Shown one piece after another: positions 25,017 through 32,466 of a DNA stretch of 43,748 nt. A program made the position numbers and the translations under genes. The DNA is from Methylotenera_A sp046594915 (GTDB lineage: Bacteria; Pseudomonadota; Gammaproteobacteria; Burkholderiales; Methylophilaceae). Location: NCBI GenBank assembly GCA_046594915.1, contig JBKJRC010000010.1, forward strand, positions 1 to 43,748, read 5' to 3'. A model generated the notes under the pieces. It did no database searches. It had not been told where the DNA came from and was given only the letters and a program-made list of their open reading frames with translations. Within the stretch, counting starts at the first letter, position 1. Each line of letters begins with the position of its first letter.

Positions 25017-25778
25017 TTAACTGATTAATAAACGCCGCATCAATAACATCGGTAAACGCAATATAAAACCGATAAACAACCGTGTATACATCCAAGTTAA
25101 CAGTATATTGTCACGCAAATAACGAAAATGCGAAACACCGCCTTCATCGGTGCTGTAATAACGCACAGGCGCGGGCAAATTAACCGCTTTTACGCCACGC
25201 CAGCTAAGCCTTATTGCGGCTTCTGGGTCAAAATCAAAATGCCGCATCCAAGGCTGAAAGCGCATCACTTTTCTAAGCGGGTCAATCGGATAAACCCGAA
25301 AACCAAACAGCGAATCGCCAATGCCCGCCCATAACGTTTCGACATTAGTCCACCAGTTAGATAGTTTTCGTCCTTGCACCCTAATATTGGGCGCGCTGGC
25401 ATCAAATACCGGCTTGCCCAGAATCATCGCATTGGGCTGCTTGATGGATTCAGCCATAAAAGTGGGAATCAAGTCGGGCGGATGCTGACCGTCGGAATCC
25501 ATTGTCAGCGCATGAGTAAATCCTTCGGCAGCGGCTAAATGCAACCCTTGCAATACCGCGGCGCCCTTGCCTTTGTTCTTAAGCAAATGAATCACACGCA
25601 AACCAGCATCTTCTAAAGCCATGCCTTGTAAAGTGACTTCCGAGCCATCGTTACTGCCATCAATCACCACCCAAACTGGGTTCCAGTATTGTCGCGCTGA
25701 ACGCACAGTCGCAACCAGTTTTTTGCCTGGATTATAGCTGGGGATTAGGACGATGTGGCTGGTAGAAGCAGCAATCAT
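25017..25778 (-). CDS. Family 2 glycosyltransferase of the pigment locus
   Basis: 253-residue GT-A enzyme. LIPSYNPGKKL opens the nucleotide-binding fold, VVIDGSNDGSE follows, and the metal-binding DxD lies in TMDSDGQHPPDLI (about 93-97). A hydrophobic, Arg-rich C-terminal tail (GFILRLPMLLMRRLL) could hold it to the inner membrane. Homologous domains form the N-terminal half of ApeJ or stand alone as XanL. It would attach a sugar to the polyene or its lipid carrier. Last gene of the three-gene minus-strand arm; it overlaps the acyltransferase gene by 4 bases (ATGA). Confidence 0.88.
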   Translation of the reverse strand: MIAASTSHIVLIPSYNPGKKLVATVRSARQYWNPVWVVIDGSNDGSEVTLQGMALEDAGLRVIHLLKNKGKGAAVLQGLHLAAAEGFTHALTMDSDGQHPPDLIPTFMAESIKQPNAMILGKPVFDASAPNIRVQGRKLSNWWTNVETLWAGIGDSLFGFRVYPIDPLRKVMRFQPWMRHFDFDPEAAIRLSWRGVKAVNLPAPVRYYSTDEGGVSHFRYLRDNILLTWMYTRLFIGFILRLPMLLMRRLLIS

Positions 25779-26638
25779 GACAAAGTTGTCCCCTTTAACT
25801 TAGGGCTGTGCGACGGGCGGTCAGAAAAACCATCACTTTGTGCAGTGATTGCAGGGATAGTAAACCCTTGGCTAGAAGATTGTTGCGCTGAAGGCGTTAA
25901 TGCCCGCGAAAAATAGTCTTCAAGCTCCGCAATAAACTGGTGTGTATCTTGTGGCGGATTAAAACGCTTGCCAAGCCTTATTTTGTAACTCACAGGCATG
26001 ATTGGCTTACGGAATAAAGACCAGCCTTTACTCAAATAATGTGAATTTGTTTCAATTAACACCGTTTGCACTGGCACTTTCGCTTGCATGGCAATCAGTG
26101 CGATGCTGCCTTTTAACGCATTAATCGGTTGATTAACGGTACGAGTACCTTCAGGAAATAACAGCAAATGGCTGCCCGTTTTAAAATCTTCATTCGCTTG
26201 CATGACCATTTGGCGTATGGGTTCGTTGCGAATATAACGCGCCAAGCGTGCGCCTGCTCCCAAAAAAATATTGTTCATCAGCTCTGCCTTCATCACGCAG
26301 GCCACGTTGGGTAAACGCGAAATAATCATCACCGCATCGAGTAAACTAGGATGGTTTGGCGCAATAATCAGCGACGATTCGCCGCGCAACATATCCAACT
26401 CGGTTAAATCAAAATGACAACGCTTCGAAATACTGAGGCTGGCAAGATAGGCCCGAAAAGCAATCATAATGGCATAACGGCCTAAACGCATTGCATAGCG
26501 TTTTGGCAAAAATGGATAGAGCACAGTAGCTATCAGCGACCAGACCAGACTGAGAAAACCCAGCCAGAACAACCCGATATACAACACAATATAGTCATAT
26601 AGCATCAGCAACCTATCTTGTGTGGCGTTTAACTTCAT
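25775..26638 (-). CDS. PlsC-type 1-acyl-glycerol-3-phosphate acyltransferase family protein
   Basis: 287 residues with an N-terminal transmembrane region (about 12-42), HX4D in NHPSLLD (about 96-102) and FPEGTRTVNQP (about 161-171), the two hallmark LPLAT blocks. This family differs from the LpxL-type enzyme at 16772, so the locus encodes two unrelated-substrate acyltransferases. It could acylate a sugar or glycerol acceptor for the pigment. The start overlaps the chorismatase stop by 4 bases and the stop overlaps the glycosyltransferase start by 4 bases. The C-terminus is a Ser-rich tail of about 30 residues that looks disordered. Confidence 0.85.
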   Translation of the reverse strand: MKLNATQDRLLMLYDYIVLYIGLFWLGFLSLVWSLIATVLYPFLPKRYAMRLGRYAIMIAFRAYLASLSISKRCHFDLTELDMLRGESSLIIAPNHPSLLDAVMIISRLPNVACVMKAELMNNIFLGAGARLARYIRNEPIRQMVMQANEDFKTGSHLLLFPEGTRTVNQPINALKGSIALIAMQAKVPVQTVLIETNSHYLSKGWSLFRKPIMPVSYKIRLGKRFNPPQDTHQFIAELEDYFSRALTPSAQQSSSQGFTIPAITAQSDGFSDRPSHSPKLKGTTLS

Positions 26639-27684
26639 TTTATATTGGGGAGGGATGAAATCTGGCCGGCGGTTGCTTCAATTTCCACCAATAACTCTTG
26701 GCGGCAGATATCTGCCTGTATAAAAACCGCTTTAATTGCGCCGCCAATCTGTTTTTGCATTTCTGCTTGCACTAAAGTTAAGTCTTTTGCATGGCGAATA
26801 TACACCCTGAAATATATATTGTGCAGATCAAATTTCTGCTCACCTAACATGCGATTAGCCTCAGCAATCACCGCATCCAGATTCACCAATGTTTCCCTGG
26901 TTTGCGCCACCACATCTCGCGGGTGCAACGTTAAATGCCCGACTATGCTGGCCGTGCCAGATATAAATAACAGCGCATCTTGCGCAATACTTAATAAAGT
27001 CGCACGTGAAAAACTGGGCGTACGCGGGCCATATTCTTCAGGATATTCATAAGCATTGATTTGACGCGGGTTTTCGATGGCAACTGGTGCTTGCCTTCCC
27101 AATAGAAAAGCGATGGTTAAAGGCCCATCGACTAAACCTAATGCACAAGCGGCTGGTAACTGATCGCCTATCTCACCATCGCAGGCTAAAAACGCCTCTT
27201 TGCGACCCACATTAAACTGGCGATAACGTTCTAATCCATCGTTAATGTCATTAATATCCGCCATATAATTCCAGAACCGGTAAATATGCGGATAATTCAG
27301 TTTTTGCATCAGCGCGACTATCTGACTGTAAGCAGATTCTGTGGCGTTTTGTAGTGAATTTAGCTCTGGCACGCAAATAACGCCAAACAGTAATTCGTCG
27401 TTAAACCGATATTGAATGGCACCTTGGCAACCGTTACTTAACGCTTTATTTGCGGGAAAATCTGCAGGACTTAACCATATTTCACTGGCAACATTAGCGC
27501 CAGCTAAAATGGGTGCATGTAACTGAATGGTTGGAATTTTAGTCACTTGCGCCATGTTATTACCAAGCAAAGGCTCACTAAAGCAGATAGCGCCCAACAC
27601 ATTGTCTTGCCAGGATTGTAGTTGCTGATGCAACTCAGAAAAAGGCATGTACACAGTTTTAATGCCCATTATCGGTAAACTCAC
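26635..27684 (-). CDS. Chorismatase, FkbO/Hyg5/XanB2 family (hydroxybenzoate synthase)
   Basis: 349 residues. The sequence follows the chorismatase family of YjgF-like fold: PHIYRFWNYMADIND, RYRQFNVGRKEAFLA, FSRATLLSI, LFISGTASIVGHLTLHPRDV and QTRETLVNLDAVI are family blocks, and CRQELLVEIEA near the C-terminus holds the conserved Arg/Glu of the active site. Members hydrolyse chorismate; XanB2 of Xanthomonas makes 3- and 4-hydroxybenzoate, the xanthomonadin starter. It is the first gene of the minus-strand arm and would feed the ligase at 15075. Whether it makes 3-HBA, 4-HBA or both cannot be read. It is preceded by a repeat-rich intergenic region. Confidence 0.87.
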   Translation of the reverse strand: MSLPIMGIKTVYMPFSELHQQLQSWQDNVLGAICFSEPLLGNNMAQVTKIPTIQLHAPILAGANVASEIWLSPADFPANKALSNGCQGAIQYRFNDELLFGVICVPELNSLQNATESAYSQIVALMQKLNYPHIYRFWNYMADINDINDGLERYRQFNVGRKEAFLACDGEIGDQLPAACALGLVDGPLTIAFLLGRQAPVAIENPRQINAYEYPEEYGPRTPSFSRATLLSIAQDALLFISGTASIVGHLTLHPRDVVAQTRETLVNLDAVIAEANRMLGEQKFDLHNIYFRVYIRHAKDLTLVQAEMQKQIGGAIKAVFIQADICRQELLVEIEATAGQISSLPNIK

Positions 27685-27774
27685 TGGTTAAATGACATTC
27701 TGAAAGGATTTTTGCTACTAAGGCGTGAATATTCATGCATTAAAACTCTTAAGCAATTTAATCTTGAGCAATTA

Positions 27775-27894
27775 AATGACGAATTATATTGCAAGCAATT
27801 ATATCGCATCGTTTGTTAGCGAACAAAGCGTCATTAAAAAATGACGGATGAATAGCAATGCGTCATTACAATATGAACGCCCAGTGCAATGACG
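27775..27894. repeat. Five CGTCATT/AATGACG copies upstream of the chorismatase gene
   Basis: AATGACG at 27775-27781, CGTCATT at 27829-27835, AATGACG at 27840-27846, CGTCATT at 27861-27867 and AATGACG at 27888-27894. The second and third form a perfect 7-base-pair hairpin with a 4-base loop; the last two form a wider inverted repeat. They lie in the 300-base promoter region of the pigment minus-strand arm (27685-27984), in which nothing else could be identified. Confidence 0.7.
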
Positions 27895-27984
27895 CCTCAA
27901 TTTAAGCGTACCGTTTATAACAATGGCAATCATTAAGACATCTTAGCCAATTGACCTCTCAGATTTAAAAAACAGCACAACCTG

Positions 27985-28647
27985 ATGGATCACAATATTA
28001 CGCTTATCACAACCATTGCTGCTGGCTTTGGGCTGGCCTAGGTTTCGGGCTTTGTGTCCGCTAAATACTGCATTAACTGTTGCAGTAAGTTTGGCGTAAA
28101 TCGGTGAGTTTTCCTTTATTTTGGCTGGGCTTTTTCAGAACTGGCATGTCACTTAGAAAGACGCACCGACCCATTGGCAGAACTGCCCATGACAACCGAT
28201 CAACAATACCTTGCTGGCCAAGTGCTGCTGGTGAGCTACGGCAGAGTCGGTACAAGGATTGCGTTGGCATTAACTAAAAATAATATTCCTTTTGTGGTGG
28301 CGGAAGAAAACTGCGAAGTGGTTGAAGAACTGCGTAAAAAAGCATTCCCGCCGTATCGGGCAATGCTTCTTAACCTGGCGTATTGATACAGGGGCATATT
28401 GCACACGTCTATGCTATTGATTGCAGCGCCCGATACCATTGATGGCAGAAAAATGGTGGATACGGCAAAGTTGCTTAAATCCGATGTGCAGATTGTGGTG
28501 CGCACGCATCATGAAGATAAATCAAAAATTTTAAAGCAAGATAATATCGGTAAGGTATTGTTTGGCGAAGAAGAACTGGCAAAAGGCATGAGCCAATATG
28601 TGTTTGAGCGATATACGCCCAAATCAAGATTGTTGGCTGCCTTTTAA
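27985..28647 (+). pseudogene. Decayed CPA2-family K+/H+ antiporter (YbaL/KefB-like)
   Basis: The ATG at 27985 begins MDHNITLITTIAAGFGLA, the N-terminus of YbaL-type antiporters, then stops at TAG 28039. Nearly the whole transmembrane domain is missing. Homology resumes near 28140 with ERRTDPLAELPMTTDQ and the RCK (TrkA-N) domain: QVLLVSYGRVGTRIALAL, FVVAEENCEVVEELRKKA. A second break near 28345-28400 removes the GDA segment, and LLIAAPDTIDGRKMVDTAKL to GKVLFGEEELAKGMSQYV finishes in another frame (to 28647). At least three lesions are present, so no functional transporter can be made. Confidence 0.85.
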
Positions 28648-28887
28648 TTGTTTAATGCCTTTTATTGGTTAATATCAATGTGCATTGCTGATATTAATTT
28701 TCAAGTAAAAATAAGGGTTAACTTCGGTAATCTATACAATTTTTATTTTCAGTTTACCCCTGCCACAACAATAAAACGTTACGTATAATGGCCAAATAGC
28801 GTGTAGCGAATACGTCATGATTGAAGCCTTACTACAATCAACATGTGATTCAGTTTTAAGAAAAGATACAGAGGAAGCGGAGACTCC

Positions 28888-31164
28888 ATGCAAGGTTTTG
28901 TGCCAGCTTACAGGCAAGTTTGTATTAAATGGTTGGTACAATTATTACTTTTATGCACTGCATTATGTTGGTGTAACCAGTTACTGGCTGTTGATGATGA
29001 AGTTATTCTGGCCGACAAAAAAAACTTCACCCTGCTCAATATCGCCCTTACCTCCAATGAAAAAGCCTGGTTAGAACAACATCATCCAGTCAGAGTGGCG
29101 GTTAAAAGTGGCTGGATGCCGATTGAATTCAAGCTGGAAAATCACAACCATAAAGGCATATCCATTGATTACCTGAGCAAGTTAAGCAACTTGTTTAATA
29201 TCGATTTTATCATTGTCAATGATGATGAAAATATTGACTACAATCAAATAGATATGATATCTGGCGTGAGTAATGGTGCGGTAAAAAATAAAAATTTTCA
29301 GCTGATTAATCCCCCTTTTTTAAATGCGCAATTTGCCATCTACACGCATTCCGACTCTCCCAAAAGCGCAAAAATAAGTGCTATCAACAACCTTAACGGT
29401 TTAAAGGTTGCTGTTTTTAAACACGGACCAATCGGCCGAGAGCTGCGTGAAAAATACCCTAAACTCAAGTTGGTTTATGTGGATATTGCCGATGAAGCAT
29501 TTGAAGCATTGCAAGCGGACACGGTTGACGCTTATATCGGCAATGAATTGATACTGGATTACCATATCGCCGTGCATCGCCTGAAAGATATTAAAAAAGC
29601 CGCGCCTGCGCCCTTTAACAGCACGGTTTCTATGGCGGTGCGCAAGGATATGCCAGAGCTGGCCTCTATTTTCAATAAAGGTTTTTTAGCGCTGGAATCT
29701 GATCAGGATACAATATTAAGTAGCTGGAAAATCAACGACAGCAGCTATGACAATGCATTAAATATCGTGTTTGGTGCTTTATTTATCTTATTCTCAGTTG
29801 CGCTATTTAAAGTATATCGTTTAAGACAAACCATTCAAAAACAGCAGGCCGAGTCACAGCAGCAGATTTGGTATCAAGCCAATTTCGACCACCTGACCAA
29901 ATTACCCAATCGCCATTTACTGGAAAATCGTTTAAATGAAGCCTTAAAAAGAGCCGACCGCTCGCGTTCGCTGGTCGGCGTTTTATTTATCGATTTAGAC
30001 CACTTTAAAAAAGTAAACGATCAAGCAGGCCATTCTGTTGGCGATACACTGTTAGTCGATGCAGCTAATCGCATTAACAGTTGCGTACGCTCGGTCGATA
30101 CCACTGCACGTTTTGGTGGTGATGAATTTATCATTGTCATCACTGACACAAAAGAAATATCAGCTTTGGAAACCACTTGCCAAAGAATTCTGCAATCGTT
30201 AGAAGAACCGTTTTTTATCGAAAACGATACATTTCACATTTCTGCCAGCATTGGCTTGGCGATGTACCCGCAAAATGGTCGAAATCCTGCCGAATTATTA
30301 GGCTACGCCGATTTAGCCATGTTTGAGGCCAAAAAACTGGGTCGCAACCGCTTTCAGTTTTTTACAGATTCCATGCAACTGAATTCTGTTAAAAAGCTGT
30401 CCATCACTAACGCCATCCGACAGGCGTTATTAGAAAAGCAATTTATCCTGTTTTATCAACCGATTGCAAACCTTAAAAATGGCAAAACACAGAAAGCAGA
30501 AGCCTTGATTCGCTGGAATCACCCAACGCAAGGCATTATCAGCCCAGCCGATTTTATTCCACTGGCAGAGGAATCTGGCTTAATTAATGAATTAGGCGAG
30601 TGGGTTTTTGATCAAGCAATCCAAGATTTGCTGATTATTAGAAATATTGATGCCGACTTTCAAATTAGCATTAATGTTTCTCCGCATCAGTTTAATAAAC
30701 CCGAATATCTATTAAACTGGCTAAACAAAATTCATGAGCTGGATATTCCAGGCTCTAGCATTGCCATTGAGATTACCGAAGGCCTGCTTTTAGAGCCATC
30801 CAGCGCGGTTAAAAATACCATTTTGGCGCTGCGAGAGGCGGGAATCGAGCTATCGATTGACGACTTTGGCACGGGTTATTCTGCGCTGGCCTATTTAAAA
30901 AAATTCCATATTGAATATGTGAAAATCGATAAATCATTTATTCAAAATCTGGAAGGCGATGCCTACGATGCGATTCTGTGCGAAGCGATTATTGATATGG
31001 CGCACAAGCTGGGCATAAAAGTCGTTGCGGAAGGCATTCAAACAATCAACCAACAAGAAATGTTAATAAAATTTGGTTGCGATTATGGCCAAGGTTTTTA
31101 TTTGGCAAGGCCAGAGCGATTAAGCCAATTATTAAAAAACTTTAATCAAAATAATAAAAAGTAA
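28888..31164 (+). CDS. Periplasmic-sensor GGDEF-EAL protein (c-di-GMP turnover)
   Basis: 758 residues. A signal anchor (about 13-34) leads to a periplasmic type 3 solute-binding-protein-like sensor domain (about 55-290: PVRVAVKSGWMPIEF, KGISIDYLSKLSNLFNI, LNGLKVAVFKHGPIG), then a transmembrane helix (about 293-313), GGDEF (about 340-495) and EAL (about 510-750). GGDEF is intact (RFGGDEF) with RSVD five residues before it as inhibitory site. The EAL domain retains EALIRW, INVSPHQF, EITEG, DDFGTGYS, KIDKSF and VVAEGIQT, the metal and catalytic residues of active phosphodiesterases. Both activities are therefore possible. The sensor suggests response to an amino acid or similar small ligand. GGAG precedes the start. 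Confidence 0.93.
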   Translation: MQGFVPAYRQVCIKWLVQLLLLCTALCWCNQLLAVDDEVILADKKNFTLLNIALTSNEKAWLEQHHPVRVAVKSGWMPIEFKLENHNHKGISIDYLSKLSNLFNIDFIIVNDDENIDYNQIDMISGVSNGAVKNKNFQLINPPFLNAQFAIYTHSDSPKSAKISAINNLNGLKVAVFKHGPIGRELREKYPKLKLVYVDIADEAFEALQADTVDAYIGNELILDYHIAVHRLKDIKKAAPAPFNSTVSMAVRKDMPELASIFNKGFLALESDQDTILSSWKINDSSYDNALNIVFGALFILFSVALFKVYRLRQTIQKQQAESQQQIWYQANFDHLTKLPNRHLLENRLNEALKRADRSRSLVGVLFIDLDHFKKVNDQAGHSVGDTLLVDAANRINSCVRSVDTTARFGGDEFIIVITDTKEISALETTCQRILQSLEEPFFIENDTFHISASIGLAMYPQNGRNPAELLGYADLAMFEAKKLGRNRFQFFTDSMQLNSVKKLSITNAIRQALLEKQFILFYQPIANLKNGKTQKAEALIRWNHPTQGIISPADFIPLAEESGLINELGEWVFDQAIQDLLIIRNIDADFQISINVSPHQFNKPEYLLNWLNKIHELDIPGSSIAIEITEGLLLEPSSAVKNTILALREAGIELSIDDFGTGYSALAYLKKFHIEYVKIDKSFIQNLEGDAYDAILCEAIIDMAHKLGIKVVAEGIQTINQQEMLIKFGCDYGQGFYLARPERLSQLLKNFNQNNKK

Positions 31165-31183
31165 TTATTTATATGTGACTGAT

Positions 31184-31435
31184 TTAATTTAACAAGTTAT
31201 TTGAATTTTCACATTCGCACCCGTTATCTTTGAGTACGGTAATTTGAGTTTTGTAATTTGTAATTGTTGTCTTGTGCTGAGTTGAAACACCTGCATAACC
31301 GATGCGCATCGTTGCGAATTCATGTTGCCATTTGATTGTATTTTGCAATACATTTATGCATTGCGAAAGTCCTTCGTTTACTTGAAGCGCATTTTGATTG
31401 CGCAAATGAACGCTTACGCAAACTTCATCAATCAC
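31184..31435 (-). CDS. Hypothetical 83-residue ORF downstream of metR
   Basis: A GTG-initiated frame 12 bases after the metR stop on the same strand. No family was recognised, no transmembrane segment or signal peptide is seen, and no ribosome binding site precedes it. The composition (a Cys pair in GCECEN, mixed polar helices) is protein-like but this may be chance. Otherwise the 283 bases between the GGDEF-EAL gene and metR are featureless. Confidence 0.2.
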   Translation of the reverse strand: MIDEVCVSVHLRNQNALQVNEGLSQCINVLQNTIKWQHEFATMRIGYAGVSTQHKTTITNYKTQITVLKDNGCECENSNNLLN

Positions 31436-31447
31436 ATAACCAATAAG

Positions 31448-32359
31448 TTAAAGCAATTTAATACCAGTCAAACTATTCGCGCAGATTGCTTTAATAATTC
31501 GTAGTAAATCTTGCGCATAGGGTTTTGTCATCATCTCTTGCGTACCTGTCGCGTACAGTTCAGACCATAACCCCTTTGTGCCAATTGGTTTCGCAATCAC
31601 ATATTCATGATCTACATAGCTCTGAATACCCCAGCTTGGTAGCGCAGCGACACCACGTCGGCTGGCAACGAGTTGCATAATCGCAACCGTGAGTTCTGCA
31701 GCGCGCCTTTCAAATACAATGTTGGCTGGTTTAAGCACGTTACGAATAATGTCGATGCGCTCTTCTGGAACGGGATAAGTAATCAACGTTTCATTACTAA
31801 AATCTTCCGCTAAAAATCGCGCTTTATTGCGCTTACTGTGATCAGGTGGTAAAACGGCCATAATTTCAAATTTGAACAATGGTTGATGCTGCAAGTCACG
31901 TACCTTTTCAGGTAAGCCGCCAATAACTATATCGGCCCTACCTTCACGTAATAGGTGCCAAGGGTCGCTATGAAAACCCGCCACCAAATCAATTTCTACC
32001 TCTGGCCAAGCGCGCCTAAATGCATCCATCACAGGCGTGAGCCAATCAAAACAAGTATGGCATTCCAACACTATTCTCAGCTCTCCCAATTGGTCACTTT
32101 TTAGGCGAATCAAATCACGCTCTGACTTTTCAATCAGCGGTAATAATTCATTGGCCAAATCCAGCAAGCGTTGCCCAGCAGGCGTAAAGCGCAAACCTTG
32201 CGCACTACGCTGAAAAAGCGTGATGTCATAGTGCGTTTCTAAGGCGCGTATTTGATGAGAAAGCGCAGATTGCGTTAAAAAAACACGCGTAGCAGCCAAG
32301 CCCAACTTGCCTGTTTCGGCAATGGCTTTGAGTGATTTTAAGTGGCGAATTTCTAGCAT
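31448..32359 (-). CDS. metR: LysR-type regulator of methionine biosynthesis
   Basis: 303 residues. The N-terminal winged helix-turn-helix contains the block AATRVFLTQSALSHQIRALE (about 23-42), and FQRSAQGLRFTPAGQRLL follows. The effector domain has LRIVLECHTCFDWLTPVMDAFR and AVLPPDHSKR, close to MetR, which uses homocysteine as co-inducer. It is divergent from metE across 107 bases that hold a perfect MetR-type site, so it very likely activates metE and regulates itself. Confidence 0.92.
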   Translation of the reverse strand: MLEIRHLKSLKAIAETGKLGLAATRVFLTQSALSHQIRALETHYDITLFQRSAQGLRFTPAGQRLLDLANELLPLIEKSERDLIRLKSDQLGELRIVLECHTCFDWLTPVMDAFRRAWPEVEIDLVAGFHSDPWHLLREGRADIVIGGLPEKVRDLQHQPLFKFEIMAVLPPDHSKRNKARFLAEDFSNETLITYPVPEERIDIIRNVLKPANIVFERRAAELTVAIMQLVASRRGVAALPSWGIQSYVDHEYVIAKPIGTKGLWSELYATGTQEMMTKPYAQDLLRIIKAICANSLTGIKLL

Positions 32360-32373
32360 AATATTTTTAGGTA

Positions 32374-32386
32374 TGAATTAAATTCA
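32374..32386. promoter_or_regulatory. MetR-binding site
   Basis: TGAATTAAATTCA fits the MetR consensus TGAA-N5-TTCA perfectly and is itself nearly palindromic. It lies 15 bases from the metR start and 80 bases upstream of metE, in the shared divergent promoter. Confidence 0.8.
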
Positions 32387-32466
32387 AATTTAACACAAAA
32401 ACTTTCGCTTTATTAAAATTTTTAGCTGTTTAAAAATAGCTGCTTTATATTTTTGGATGCACTTTT

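Noticed and set aside
28174..28647. Two small ORFs as regulatory RCK proteins
   Set aside because: The upstream antiporter start and the missing transport domain show this is a broken larger gene; the RCK sequence itself is interrupted by a stop and a missing segment.
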